Part shown: positions 9,283 to 19,279 of the stretch, piece after piece
How positions within the stretch are numbered: the stretch's first letter is position 1
How the letters are laid out: each line of letters starts with the position of its first letter
Program-made: the position numbers and the translations under genes
Notes under the pieces: generated by a model
What the model was told of the DNA's origin: nothing
Seen by the model: the letters and a program-made list of their open reading frames with translations, nothing else
The model's database searches: none
Assembly (NCBI GenBank): GCA_020636435.1
Contig: JACJXX010000002.1
Coordinates: 744,001-808,000 of the forward strand
Reading direction: 5' to 3'
Length of the DNA: 64,000 nt
Origin: Lewinellaceae bacterium
Lineage (GTDB): Bacteria; Bacteroidota; Bacteroidia; Chitinophagales; Saprospiraceae

Positions 9283-10041
9283 ATGTTTTTAAATAAGAGC
9301 ATAACCTACATAAAGTCCTTGGTGCCCCATTCCCTGAAAAAGAGGATCAGGCTCCTCGCCCTCAGCGGCGAAGAAGTCCATTGCCCTATTTGCAAAGGTA
9401 ATTATTTAACCTTTCTTCCCTATGGCTTGCAGAAACGCCCCAATGCTTTATGCCCCAATTGCGGTTCCCTGGAAAGGCACAGGTTGATATGGTTATACCT
9501 GAACAGAAAACAGCTGCTTTCCAATCGAATGCGGATGCTCCATGTAGCTCCCGAGACAATGCTTTTCACAAAGTTCAGAAACAATGCAAATATAGGCTAC
9601 TACCCTATTGATAAATCGCCAAAACACTATCCGTCGGGCACGAAACAAATGGACCTCACTGGCCTAAAGTACGAAGATGATTATTTCGACAGTATCCTTT
9701 GCAGCCATGTCCTGGAACATATTCCTGACGACAGGTTAGCCATGCGTGAATTGTTCCGGGTATTGAAGCCCGGCGGCTGGGCCATCCTGCAAGTGCCTGT
9801 CGATACTGAAAGAGAAAAAACTTTTGAAGACTGGTCAATTACTACTCCGGAAGAAAGACAAAAGGCCTTTGGCCAGTGGGATCATGTTCGGGTCTATGGC
9901 CGTGATTATCAGGATAAACTCCGGGAGGCGGGCTTTACGGTGATGGTAGATGCTTTTAGCATGGAATTTAGTTGGAATGAAAGGTTTCGGTATGGGTTGG
10001 CGGAAGAAGACATCTTTTTTTGTAAAAAAAGCAATAGCTAA
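9283..10041 (+). CDS. Class I SAM methyltransferase with N-terminal zinc-ribbon-like motif
   Basis: 252 residues if started at the ATG at 9283; an upstream in-frame ATG at 9250 would add 11 residues. The N-terminal part has CPICKG and, ~30 residues later, CPNCGSLERHR, a four-cysteine zinc-ribbon-like pattern. The second half is a Methyltransf_11-type fold: FDSILCSHVLEHIPDDRLAMRELFRVLKPGGWAILQVPVD, followed by a C-terminal FRYGLAEEDIFFCKK. The glycine-rich motif I is replaced by MLHVAPETMLFTKF, which is seen in one branch of Bacteroidota methyltransferases. It sits inside the polysaccharide locus on the opposite strand and is likely to modify a sugar or lipid. Composition is AT-rich compared with the left flank. 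Confidence 0.75.
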   Translation: MFLNKSITYIKSLVPHSLKKRIRLLALSGEEVHCPICKGNYLTFLPYGLQKRPNALCPNCGSLERHRLIWLYLNRKQLLSNRMRMLHVAPETMLFTKFRNNANIGYYPIDKSPKHYPSGTKQMDLTGLKYEDDYFDSILCSHVLEHIPDDRLAMRELFRVLKPGGWAILQVPVDTEREKTFEDWSITTPEERQKAFGQWDHVRVYGRDYQDKLREAGFTVMVDAFSMEFSWNERFRYGLAEEDIFFCKKSNS

Positions 10042-10063
10042 AAAATATCAATCGTGAATAAAA

Positions 10064-11515
10064 TTAATTCAACTTAAAAGAATATAAATTCAACAATTCC
10101 TCTATAAACGCTTTGTTCCACTTCCAGGAAATAACAAAATAGCTTGCAACTCCTAAAAAGAGCGTAAAGATAGTCTCAAAAAGCATATTCACAGGAAGTA
10201 AACAGGATATACATTTGCCTGTTCCAAATGCCAGAATACTCAACACAAGCGGCAACAACATAGCATAGGTGAAATCGGCAAGCGGCACAAAAGCCGCTCT
10301 TTTCAACAATACTTCATGCGCTACAATAATCATTATACCGTGAAAGACAATCATACAATTTAGTACAACGATTATCCCCTTTGTAGCGCCCCATGTCAAG
10401 AGAAGAGGGAAAAAGAACAGAACAACAAGATTATAATAAAAACTGCGATGAACTTGTCCTTTGGCAATAATCAATGTTCCTATCGGATTTTGAACAGTAT
10501 ATATCATATAATATAAACAGAATAGGATAAAAAGGAAGTTATTGCCTGGATTGAGCCAATTTTCAGTTAATAGATAAGGAATAAAGGTTCTACTCGAAAG
10601 AGCAATAAAAACATATATGGGGAAATTAATTGAACAAAGGTAAAGTATCTGCCTGATGTACAGGCTACCGAGCTTTTTTGAATCCTCTTGGGTTCTGGCC
10701 AAAACTGGAAGAGACACTTTAGTTACAATAGAATTAATTAGCTGCATAGGGCGGCTGAGCAACCGTTTTAACACATCATAAACACCAAGGGTTTCCGCTC
10801 CCAGGAATTTACCGATTATCAAAGTATCAAACTGAGTATTAAGCGTATTGATAATTCGCTCCCCAGTTTGAAACAACCCAAACCTAAGGTGTTCTCTGAC
10901 TTCTAAAATGCTAAAATGCAAGCCTGGAGTAAAGTGCTTTCTTCCTATTATGATCAAACAGACAGCATTAGTAACGGTTCTTGCAAGCAGCCCTGTGACA
11001 AGAGCGTAAACACCAAAGCCAAGCATGGCAAAGCTTACTACAACAATAAATGAAATAGCTGTAACTGTAATTTGAATTTTCGAAAGGATTCGAAATTTCA
11101 TCTCCTTATATAGAATTGCTTGATACAGCTGAACAAACCCATTAATTAAAAATGTAAATGAAGCAATGATTACAATAGACTTCAACTCCCCTTCATTAAA
11201 GAAATAAGCGAACAAAGGTGCTGTAGTAGCAAAAATGACAGTGAGGAGGCAACCAATTAGGATATAGGACCAAAAAAGGGAAGATAATTTGTCATGGCCG
11301 CTTTCTTGTTTATGAATAATACTATTGCCCAAACCCAAATCGGAAAAAACCCCTCCAAATGAAAGAATGGTATACACCATGGCCATAAGGCCCAATTCTT
11401 CTTTTTCGACGTAACGCACTACAACTAATAATTGTACGAAACCTGCTATTGTTAAAAACGCCTTCTCAATTATCGACCACCGTAGCCCCCTGAAAGATAT
11501 CTCCCTTATATTCAT
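10064..11515 (-). CDS. Wzx-type lipopolysaccharide/polysaccharide flippase
   Basis: 483 residues with about 12-14 predicted membrane spans. The start MNIREISFRGLRWSIIEKA at 11515 is preferred because its ATG overlaps the TGA of the preceding gene by 4 bp (ATGA), the usual sign of translational coupling; the longer start at 11533 would overlap further. The protein matches the MOP superfamily WzxC/RfbX pattern, including GLMAMVYTILSFGGVFSDLGLGNSIIHK and a central TQFDTLIIGKFLGAETLGVYDVLKR. It would flip an undecaprenyl-linked repeat unit across the inner membrane. It is strongly AT-rich. Confidence 0.85.
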   Translation of the reverse strand: MNIREISFRGLRWSIIEKAFLTIAGFVQLLVVVRYVEKEELGLMAMVYTILSFGGVFSDLGLGNSIIHKQESGHDKLSSLFWSYILIGCLLTVIFATTAPLFAYFFNEGELKSIVIIASFTFLINGFVQLYQAILYKEMKFRILSKIQITVTAISFIVVVSFAMLGFGVYALVTGLLARTVTNAVCLIIIGRKHFTPGLHFSILEVREHLRFGLFQTGERIINTLNTQFDTLIIGKFLGAETLGVYDVLKRLLSRPMQLINSIVTKVSLPVLARTQEDSKKLGSLYIRQILYLCSINFPIYVFIALSSRTFIPYLLTENWLNPGNNFLFILFCLYYMIYTVQNPIGTLIIAKGQVHRSFYYNLVVLFFFPLLLTWGATKGIIVVLNCMIVFHGIMIIVAHEVLLKRAAFVPLADFTYAMLLPLVLSILAFGTGKCISCLLPVNMLFETIFTLFLGVASYFVISWKWNKAFIEELLNLYSFKLN

Positions 11516-12243
11516 GCTCCACTTTTTTCCCAAAGGACTACTGAAAGGTTGATCGATGAAGGCTCTTTTTGAAAATAGTCGGCAAGAAACAGTGGTATGG
11601 CGATCAAGTTGTATGCTGCCTTTGGAATTCCAGGATGCAGAAAAGGGCGGTTTAGAAAATTATAGAGCGGACAGATTTTTTTCAACTTATAACCTTTGGG
11701 CAAAAGAATATTTTCATACGCCTCCAAATTCCTGAATCGGACATGAGGCGCAGGTGAAAAAGGCAATGCACAATTAAAGATGTCTGTACAAATAAACAAC
11801 CCTTTTTCCATTAATGCCCTATCGACATTTTCAAGTAGCCTGACAAATGCTCCATCATCCACTTGATGATAAACCACATCCCAAATATTAATAATGTCAT
11901 AGCATTGTGCAGGCTGATAATCAGAAGAGCTGAAATCAACCCTTTCAAAACGAGCCTCAGGATATTCAGCTCTTAATTTTGCCACCGCTGTATGACTGAT
12001 ATCTATACCCGAAACCTTAGCCCCTTTTCTTATATACCAATTAACAAAGAAACCCGTACCAGATCCAACATCAAGCACACTTTTTTCTACTACGAATCTT
12101 TTCTTCAACAATTGAGACAATACTGTTTTTTTCCTCTTGTAAAGCCAGTAATTATACCATTTGCCAAACTCTTGATGGCCAACTCCCTTTAAATTGAAAT
12201 TCTTTGAAAGCCTCTCTTCCCAATATACTTCAGGGTCATACAT
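11512..12243 (-). CDS. Class I SAM-dependent methyltransferase
   Basis: 243 residues. Motif I is clear (VLDVGSGTGFFVNWYIRKG), followed by VSGIDISHTAV and YDIINIWDVVYHQVDD. The C-terminus is hydrophobic and ends in a short tail (SVVLWEKSGA). It is a Methyltransf_11/25-like enzyme and probably methylates a sugar or intermediate of the polysaccharide. Its stop overlaps the flippase start by 4 bp, and 9 bp separate it from the preceding methyltransferase, so three genes form an operon. Confidence 0.8.
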   Translation of the reverse strand: MYDPEVYWEERLSKNFNLKGVGHQEFGKWYNYWLYKRKKTVLSQLLKKRFVVEKSVLDVGSGTGFFVNWYIRKGAKVSGIDISHTAVAKLRAEYPEARFERVDFSSSDYQPAQCYDIINIWDVVYHQVDDGAFVRLLENVDRALMEKGLFICTDIFNCALPFSPAPHVRFRNLEAYENILLPKGYKLKKICPLYNFLNRPFLHPGIPKAAYNLIAIPLFLADYFQKEPSSINLSVVLWEKSGA

Positions 12244-12252
12244 AAAACAGGA

Positions 12253-12936
12253 TTATGATATCGCTTTGATAGCGAAACTAGGATTCGTATTTAACTCCAT
12301 TGTCAAATAGGTGATTTCCCAATCATTTTTCACACAAAATTCATGAACGGCTTCAATAACGCCATACTTAACCATACCTAACCAGTTGCCTGTGATGAAA
12401 TCATGCCCGGCAATGAATCCTCCTTTCTTTACTTTCTTTTTATACAGTTCCAGCTCGGCCAAAGTCGTTTGGTAAGAATGATCCGTATCAATATAGACCC
12501 AGTCAAAATAAGAATCCGGAAGCGTTTCACCAACTTCAAGGCTCCCCCCTGTATGTATTTCCACTCTGCTCCTCTTGATTTCTTCCTGGAAAGCGTTTTC
12601 AAGTTGAGTCCTTAAACTTACTGGATATCTTTCACTGTTCCAGGAATCAACCAAATGCAGTTTCCGGGGATGTGCCTGCGATAAAATCACTTTGCTAAAC
12701 TTTCCTTCCGCTACTCCCAATTCAGCTACTATTCCTCCTTTAGGGAGTAATCCTACCAACATGTCCCTATTCGTCACTGCTTGAAGGTTTTTCATATGCT
12801 TTTCCGATAGCTCATATTTTGGAATATTTTTTTCTATTGATTGAAAATTCAAGGCATGATGCTTCCTGAACTCTGTTTTTATTATACCTTTCAATCTTTC
12901 AGGCATCATTTCCTTTGCAAGATCAATGATTGACAT
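12253..12936 (-). CDS. Class I SAM-dependent methyltransferase (Methyltransf_24-like)
   Basis: 227 residues. After a ~65-residue N-terminal extension the core reads GGIVAELGVAEGKFSKVIL (motif I), KLHLVDSW, then SYFDWVYIDTDHSYQTTLAELELYKKKVKKGGFIAGHDF, the hallmark of the Methyltransf_24 / CmcI-like group. It is the first gene of the methyltransferase-methyltransferase-flippase operon. It is divergent from the GT4 gene starting at 12973, and the 36-bp gap must hold both promoters. Confidence 0.82.
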   Translation of the reverse strand: MSIIDLAKEMMPERLKGIIKTEFRKHHALNFQSIEKNIPKYELSEKHMKNLQAVTNRDMLVGLLPKGGIVAELGVAEGKFSKVILSQAHPRKLHLVDSWNSERYPVSLRTQLENAFQEEIKRSRVEIHTGGSLEVGETLPDSYFDWVYIDTDHSYQTTLAELELYKKKVKKGGFIAGHDFITGNWLGMVKYGVIEAVHEFCVKNDWEITYLTMELNTNPSFAIKAIS

Positions 12937-12972
12937 ACTGCGAAGATATTTAACAAACTAAACCTGGACTCT

Positions 12973-14142
12973 GTGAGTAAAAGAGTTTTAATTTACACTC
13001 ATACATTTTCCCCTCATACTCAGACGTTCATATACAACGATGTCGTTGGACTGAGTAAAAACAATCAGGTATTGGTTGCCTGTTTAGAACTGCAAAATAC
13101 CAAAAAGTTTCCTTTCGAAAACACCAGGCTTCTGGCATATAAAAGAAGCTGGTTATATCAAAGAATCTGGGGCAGGTTATACCTTTTTAACCTAAGCATG
13201 AACTATAAAAACCGCATTTTTCGCAAACAACTTAATGAATTGATACAATCATTTAAACCAGATATTATCCATTGTCATTTTGGGCCTGAAGGGCTTAGGA
13301 TAGTAGACAACCTTAAAGAATTTTGCGGCCCGGTAATCTTTAATTTTCATGGTTTTGATGCTTCATCCCAAATCAGGGAATCTCTGATTTACACTCGCCG
13401 GCTTAAAGCCCTTTTCCGCAAACCTAACATTTTTCCAACCGCTACTTCAAAATCTTTATTGGAACATCTAAGCACTTGGGGAATTGAATCTGAAAACAGC
13501 CGGCCAATTTATTCAGGAGTTGATACAGACTTTTTCCGAAGGAATAAACACACAACTCTTGAAGACTCTTTCACCTTCATACAAGTAGCCGGATTTAGAG
13601 AAAAAAAAGGGCATATATATACCTTAAAGGCGTTTAAACGATTTTCAAATTCATTTCCTGAAAAATCCTTCAAACTGATACTTATAGGTAGTGGCGAAAG
13701 GGAAAAAGAATTAAACCTTCTTTGTGAACAACTTGGAATAAAATCTCAGGTTGTTTTTCTAGGATGGGCTTCTCCTGAACAAGTGAAATTGAATCTGGAA
13801 AAAGCAAACTGTTTCATTCATCCTAGTATTACTCCTTCAAATGGAGATATGGAAAGTACAACAGTAGCTATTATGGAAGCCATGTCCATGGAACTCCCCA
13901 TTATCGCTACCTATCATTCGGGGATACCAGAACTCGTAGAAAGCGGCACCCATGGAATCCTGGTTGAGGAAAAAAACATCGGCCAATATGTTGATGCCAT
14001 GAACCGCATCCTGGATTGGGGGCTTCAGCCTCAGAACCGCCAGCGAATAATAGACCATTTCAGCCAGGCCAAAAGATTGAAAGAACTCCAGGCTTTCTAC
14101 GATTTCGCCATCGAGCAAATGCATAATAAAAAAAGCAAGTAG
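12973..14142 (+). CDS. GT4-family glycosyltransferase
   Basis: 389 residues from a GTG start at 12973; no in-frame ATG fits better. The N-terminal domain has SPHTQTFIYNDVVGL and PDIIHCHFGPEGLRI, where the HCHFG motif is typical of GT4 enzymes of colanic-acid-like clusters (WcaL/AmsK type). The C-terminal domain has FIQVAGFREKKGHIYTLKAF, LILIGSGERE and HPSITPSNGDMESTTVAIMEAMSMELPII with the E-x7-E motif. It is AT-rich and convergent with the C25 peptidase gene, 6 bp apart at the 3' ends. Confidence 0.88.
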   Translation: MSKRVLIYTHTFSPHTQTFIYNDVVGLSKNNQVLVACLELQNTKKFPFENTRLLAYKRSWLYQRIWGRLYLFNLSMNYKNRIFRKQLNELIQSFKPDIIHCHFGPEGLRIVDNLKEFCGPVIFNFHGFDASSQIRESLIYTRRLKALFRKPNIFPTATSKSLLEHLSTWGIESENSRPIYSGVDTDFFRRNKHTTLEDSFTFIQVAGFREKKGHIYTLKAFKRFSNSFPEKSFKLILIGSGEREKELNLLCEQLGIKSQVVFLGWASPEQVKLNLEKANCFIHPSITPSNGDMESTTVAIMEAMSMELPIIATYHSGIPELVESGTHGILVEEKNIGQYVDAMNRILDWGLQPQNRQRIIDHFSQAKRLKELQAFYDFAIEQMHNKKSK

Positions 14143-14148
14143 CGAGAT

Positions 14149-17100
14149 TCACCGCAGAAGCACCATCTTTCCCCAGCCATTGGCAAAGTACCTGCCGATT
14201 CCCTGATCTTCAAGTTCCGAATAGGATTTGTAGGGCTTGCCGGCTGAATCGTTGGCAGCGATCCGGTATAGATATACTCCGTTCGCAAGCCTGTCTCCAT
14301 ATTCATCAGTGCCATTCCAGCGGTACTCTGTTCTATGGGTTCCTACTTTCAATTCGCCAATTTCCGCCTGAGTAATTTCCCGCACAATTCGCCCCGAGAC
14401 GGTAGCGACCTGTATCTTGAACTCGGCCGGAGGTTCACCGGTTAAGGTGTACACAAATTGGGTTGAAGTGGAGAACGGATTGGGATAATTGAGGACATTC
14501 GAAATGGTATTCTCTGAGATGACCCTGAACCTAACCATATACTTTATTGCTCCTGCCAAATTGTTGGCTAAATCCCTTCCTTTTACTTCGAGCATATACT
14601 CGCCATCCTGTTCAAATGCAGCATGGTAGGTTAACACGGCTTTGTTTTTTTCTCCACTCTCCGCAGGTATAAAGTTTACATTGGGAGCGTCGAAAAAGAC
14701 AGGTTGTAGGGCGCCATCCGGCAAGCGAAGCACAATTTCGAAAAGGCTCGTATCTTCAAGAGGGAAATAAGGGTTTTCATCCCATAATGTAACGGTAATG
14801 GTTGAATTCGCCGACACAATGCTTCCATCGAAAATGTGCTCGCCATCAAATGTTACATCAAGTATCGGAGCCTTTTGGTCGCCGAGAACGGTAAGCTCGC
14901 TTATCAGGGAATTATTGAAAAAGTAACGCTCTGCAATGGCAGTATCGGGATTGAGTTGCCCCACCAATAAATACTTTCCAGGCGTAAGTTCCCTGGTATC
15001 CAACGAAAAATCCACTGTTTCTTCTTCCCCATCTACCCAAACATTACCCGATACTTCCAAAATCCTTTCTTGTGAAGCCAGGTCAATTCCATAAACCTTA
15101 ACTTTTAACGAGTCTTTATCCCCTGAAATGCTGCTCACCAGTAATTTTACATTGAGCAATTCTCCTTGTTGGACAGTATCCTTATGGATTTTCTCTCCTT
15201 TTACTGGAGTTAAGGCATAATCGCCTACCTGATCAAATAAAACCGACCAATTTGAAAGGTTTGCTAATGTTCTACTTTGTTCATCTCTAGCAAAGTACTT
15301 TAACTGTAAGTACGGATATAACGCTGCATCCACCGAAGACATATCAAGACTACCTACATCTGATTGAACCCAATAGAGTGTATCGGTAATATTTAATGAG
15401 TGATTTAGTCCTAATATTTCAAATCCAACAGAATCTTCTCCTGAAACAAAATCGTCCATCTGAATCTGTAAATTAGCCGTCCGCCAATCATTTGCCGGCC
15501 CTACGATTGCACTGAGCATTGATCCATCTGTAAAATATCTGGGCATTTGCATATTCACGATGGCGCTTCCATAGATATCAGAGGCAATAGATTCCTCAAG
15601 AACTCCTCTGCTCTTTTGATAGACAATCGAATAAGGGATTGAGCCTGCAATACTCAATTGTCGTACTATCTGGGCACCTTCATTTTCCAATAGCTGAAAA
15701 AGGTTATTGGAGTAGGAAACAGAATCAATTGCCCACTCACCGGGCTTGAAATCTGCATTTATCCCACTCTGGACCGTAAAAACAAAGACATAGTAGTCAT
15801 CCGGGATCACTTCTGTAAGAAAATGGATTAGAGCCTGTCTGCCTTCTGCCGTCGTGGTGTTAAAAGAAAAAGTTGACTGGTTAGGGGGATCCTCACTATC
15901 GTATTCATATCCGGAAGTGTTTCGCCAATAAGAAGTTGACCGCGGTTCTCCGACGATAACGGAAACCCCTTCTGACATAAATAACCATGGTCGAACTGAC
16001 CCTGCTGGACCGTCTGTATTATAACTAAAAAATGGAAATTGTTCTGGGTCAATTCCATATACCCGATTGCTCATAGTCATCTCCAGCTTCTTAGAAGAAA
16101 AATCCAGCTGGCGGTTTCCTTCGGGAAATTCAGTTTGAAAAAAGTTATTCTCCCTAAACTGCCAATACCCCCCCTGCCCCCACCCTTCCGGAGAACCGTC
16201 AATATAGGTGAAGGAACTTTGTTCCCACGTATACCCCACCCCTGCCTCCGTGCTATCCGGGCTAATCCGCCAGAAGTAGGCCGTGCTGTCCTGCCAGGGC
16301 AGGGCAGGCGCCCATTTGATCACCCCGCCCCGTTGAGTGATGGCCGTTTGCCGTTTCAGCGGGCTGTCGAACAGCGCGGTCGTGTCGATCTCCAGGATGT
16401 AAGTCCGTTCCGGCGCCAGGGCGTCGGTGGTGGAGGCTTTGAGGGTGATGGGCGTTTCACCGACCAGCGCAAAATCCGGCGGGTAGACCGGGCGGGCGGT
16501 GTTGTCGACGATGAACAGCGGGGCGCCCGGTTCGCCGTTGGAGCGCACCAGCTCGTTGTTGAGCTCGGCCGCCGGCACGGGCAGTTCCGCCACCTCGCTG
16601 TCGGCGTCGAGGCGGATGAAGAAGGTGTTCAGTCCGACGGATTCCTTGCCCCGCACGGGGATGCGGTAGCTGTAGGCGCTGCGGAAGGCCGGCGCGGCCA
16701 CCGTATCCCGGACGACTTCCACCGTATTCCCTCCCGGTAGTTGCTGCCGGATTTCCACCGTAAACGTATCCTGTCCGTTCCGCCCCAGGTTGAGGGCGTC
16801 GAAGGTGAGGCGGAAGCTGTCCTGCTGGGCGGTGACCACCCTCGGCTCGAACCGCACCGAAGCCGGGTCGGGCACAAAGTCCGGGCCGGGAGCGGGGTGC
16901 AGGCGGATGGACGGGTCGCCGTGCAGGGTGAACTGCTCCACCAGGGTGGCGGTAGGGAAGAAGGGGTTCTGGTCATAGTCGGCCACCGCAGCCTTCAGGG
17001 CATCGCCGATGCCCTGGCCGTAGTAGTCGCCGCCGAGGTAGCGGTAGAAGCTGCGGGCGAAGGCGGCGAGGGAAGAGATGTAGCCCACGCCGCGCGAGGC

Positions 17101-19176
17101 GCCGAAGGCTACCGCCGCCCGGTTCTCGTAGAAGGTAAAGCGCTCGCCGATGCTCTCGCCGCCGGTGAAGATGTTGCCGGAATAACAGCCCAGGGAGAGC
17201 ATCAGCGGGTATTTGGCGTAGTTGCTGTAGTTGTCGGGGTTGTCGATGTTGAAATCGAAGGTGCCGGGGCTGCTGTGGCCCATAAAGGCAATGATGCTGC
17301 TGCCCTCGTTGATGGCGTTGAAAATCTGCTCGGAGAGCGAAGTCTGTATAGGGTCAGTGGTGGTCTTGTAGAAGCTGCGCACCGAAGCGCCAAAGGCGTT
17401 GTTCTCGAGGTCCCGGCCCATCGTCTCCAGAGAGGAACGGATGGCTGTCTGTTCGGTAGGGCTGCCGCCGCCGCCCAGGTGAATCGCCCGCTTCATCCAG
17501 GCCCGGCCTTCTATGGTCTGCGGGTTGTCCCGGTTGGCTTCCACGGCCTGCACCTTGTCCAGGTAGATTTTGACCTTTCGCCCATCGGTGGCGGCCAGGC
17601 GGCCGACCGGCACGACGGGCACGCTGGTGTAGTTGTTGGACAACAGCAGGTTGTCGCTGGCCGGATAGCCGAAACTGGGCACCAGCATGCGGCCTTCGGC
17701 TACGGCTGCCTGTAGGGTTGCGGGCTTTCGCAGGACGTTGTACTCCTGCCCTTTGCCGATGATGAAACAGTAGGCCAGGCCGGGCCAGTTCTTCGCCGCG
17801 TAGTGCGCGAAATTGCGGATGGACAGCGGGTGGCGGTTCAGGCCGTAGGCAAACTGCTCGTACAATTCCTGCACTTCCACCACCGCCACCGAGTGGCTGC
17901 CGCCGGCCTCGCTGCGCCGGTAATCGGCGTATTCCTGCACCCAGTTGTTGCCCTGCCCGTCGTCGAATAAACGCGGGTTGGTGATGATGAGGAAATCGGC
18001 ATCTGTGTTTTTGTAATCGGCAAAGCTCGCCGGCGCCAGGGCGCTGACGGTGAAAAAAGCGCCGGCAACCGCCAGGCCGCGCACTCCGGCGGCGGCGGGC
18101 AGCTTGGCTTTCCAGAGGTTGCCGTCCGGTTGCAGGGTCAGCCGCTGCCGGTTGCTCCGGTCGAGCAACACAGCGGGCCCGTTGCCGCCGAGGCCATCCA
18201 GTTCCAGGTAGCGGACGCCACTGCCGGCCGGCAGGGTGAAGGAACCGAAGCTGCTGCCGTTAAAGGAAGGCGTACGCGGGTAGCGCAGGCGCGCCCCGGC
18301 CACTGCGTAGCGGTCGTTGTTGTTGAGGCCGTTGACTTTTATGTTGACGGCATTTCCCAGAGCCGCCGCCGCCACCGGAAACTGAAAGGCCCTAAGCTGG
18401 GCGCCGGAATAGCTCTCCTCCGCCAGCAACTGGCCATCGATCCGCACTTCCAGGCTATGCCCGGCAGTGTTGGCATTAGAATGCATCCTCACCTCCAGGC
18501 GGCCTTCCGGGCCGGCGGGGTAGGCGCCCGGGCAGTTGACCGAAAAATCGTGGGCTACATTCTGATAGGAGGCAAAACCATCGCCTGAATATTTCGAATA
18601 GAAAACGCCAAAGCCTCCGCCGTCGATGTATTCTTTAGACAAAGTATCTGCAAACAACCGTTCTGCCTCGCTCCACACCCATTCCTCCTTCGCCGGCAAA
18701 TTCGCCAGATCGTTCTCCACCTCCTCATACCTCAACGTCGTTTCCCCGCTTTCTACCCAGGTCAGAAAGTAAGCGGTTGTATCGGTGACCAGGCTGTACC
18801 AGGGGTTGAGCATTTTGTTGTCCGGGTCTTTAAACAGGTAGCGGTCCAGTTCCGAGCGGTTCTTCTGGCCGTAGAACTCCAGGAAGCCGCCGGGGCCAAG
18901 CGGGCCGGTTTGGCTAACGTACAGGGGCTGCTCCTCGCCCAGGCGCCACAACTGGTACTGGCTGCCGTCGATGGCGCTTGCCGGCAGGCCGCTGCTCTGC
19001 AGCGCCTCGTAGGGGATGCGGTAGATGCCGTCTTCCGCCACCATGATCTTGAAGTATTGCTGATCGTAACGGATCCATTCGTTGCCGTAGAGTGTATCCG
19101 CGCCGTTCCACATCTGGGCCCGGGCCGTAGTGAAGAGAAAACAAAGCAGAAAAGTAAAGTGCGCCGATCGCCTCAT
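14149..19176 (-). CDS. Gingipain-like C25 cysteine peptidase with T9SS sorting domain
   Basis: 1675 residues. A signal peptide (cut near TARAQ) is followed by an N-terminal propeptide-like part. The peptidase C25 core (about residues 390-780) has the predicted catalytic His634 in FMGHSSPG and Cys664 in LSLGCYSG. Beyond it lie Ig-like/CARDB-like segments. A region around residues 1060-1190 (GVSVIVGEP..., LIHFLTEVIPDDYYVFVF) resembles the interleukin-like EMT-inducer domain found in other C25 proteins. The C-terminus (NVLNYPNPFSTSTQFVYTL...LANGVYLYRI) is a FlgD-like T9SS sorting domain. It is longer than PorU (about 1100-1200 aa), so it is named as a C25 peptidase and not porU. Base composition changes near 16.15 kb: the 5' two thirds are GC-rich and the 3' third is AT-rich. 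Confidence 0.83.
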   Translation of the reverse strand: MRRSAHFTFLLCFLFTTARAQMWNGADTLYGNEWIRYDQQYFKIMVAEDGIYRIPYEALQSSGLPASAIDGSQYQLWRLGEEQPLYVSQTGPLGPGGFLEFYGQKNRSELDRYLFKDPDNKMLNPWYSLVTDTTAYFLTWVESGETTLRYEEVENDLANLPAKEEWVWSEAERLFADTLSKEYIDGGGFGVFYSKYSGDGFASYQNVAHDFSVNCPGAYPAGPEGRLEVRMHSNANTAGHSLEVRIDGQLLAEESYSGAQLRAFQFPVAAAALGNAVNIKVNGLNNNDRYAVAGARLRYPRTPSFNGSSFGSFTLPAGSGVRYLELDGLGGNGPAVLLDRSNRQRLTLQPDGNLWKAKLPAAAGVRGLAVAGAFFTVSALAPASFADYKNTDADFLIITNPRLFDDGQGNNWVQEYADYRRSEAGGSHSVAVVEVQELYEQFAYGLNRHPLSIRNFAHYAAKNWPGLAYCFIIGKGQEYNVLRKPATLQAAVAEGRMLVPSFGYPASDNLLLSNNYTSVPVVPVGRLAATDGRKVKIYLDKVQAVEANRDNPQTIEGRAWMKRAIHLGGGGSPTEQTAIRSSLETMGRDLENNAFGASVRSFYKTTTDPIQTSLSEQIFNAINEGSSIIAFMGHSSPGTFDFNIDNPDNYSNYAKYPLMLSLGCYSGNIFTGGESIGERFTFYENRAAVAFGASRGVGYISSLAAFARSFYRYLGGDYYGQGIGDALKAAVADYDQNPFFPTATLVEQFTLHGDPSIRLHPAPGPDFVPDPASVRFEPRVVTAQQDSFRLTFDALNLGRNGQDTFTVEIRQQLPGGNTVEVVRDTVAAPAFRSAYSYRIPVRGKESVGLNTFFIRLDADSEVAELPVPAAELNNELVRSNGEPGAPLFIVDNTARPVYPPDFALVGETPITLKASTTDALAPERTYILEIDTTALFDSPLKRQTAITQRGGVIKWAPALPWQDSTAYFWRISPDSTEAGVGYTWEQSSFTYIDGSPEGWGQGGYWQFRENNFFQTEFPEGNRQLDFSSKKLEMTMSNRVYGIDPEQFPFFSYNTDGPAGSVRPWLFMSEGVSVIVGEPRSTSYWRNTSGYEYDSEDPPNQSTFSFNTTTAEGRQALIHFLTEVIPDDYYVFVFTVQSGINADFKPGEWAIDSVSYSNNLFQLLENEGAQIVRQLSIAGSIPYSIVYQKSRGVLEESIASDIYGSAIVNMQMPRYFTDGSMLSAIVGPANDWRTANLQIQMDDFVSGEDSVGFEILGLNHSLNITDTLYWVQSDVGSLDMSSVDAALYPYLQLKYFARDEQSRTLANLSNWSVLFDQVGDYALTPVKGEKIHKDTVQQGELLNVKLLVSSISGDKDSLKVKVYGIDLASQERILEVSGNVWVDGEEETVDFSLDTRELTPGKYLLVGQLNPDTAIAERYFFNNSLISELTVLGDQKAPILDVTFDGEHIFDGSIVSANSTITVTLWDENPYFPLEDTSLFEIVLRLPDGALQPVFFDAPNVNFIPAESGEKNKAVLTYHAAFEQDGEYMLEVKGRDLANNLAGAIKYMVRFRVISENTISNVLNYPNPFSTSTQFVYTLTGEPPAEFKIQVATVSGRIVREITQAEIGELKVGTHRTEYRWNGTDEYGDRLANGVYLYRIAANDSAGKPYKSYSELEDQGIGRYFANGWGKMVLLR

Positions 19177-19279
19177 AGTACGGGAATATGTTTGTCAGGG
19201 ATTACAGACTTGCAAAGATAAACATCTTCGCGGCCAATGTAAATAGCTTTCCTGGTTTTGCCGTTTGTGTTGCGAAGGA

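Noticed and set aside
14149..19176. Naming the C25 peptidase porU
   Set aside because: Size and extra domains differ from PorU; the C25 core alone does not separate PorU from other T9SS-exported C25 peptidases.
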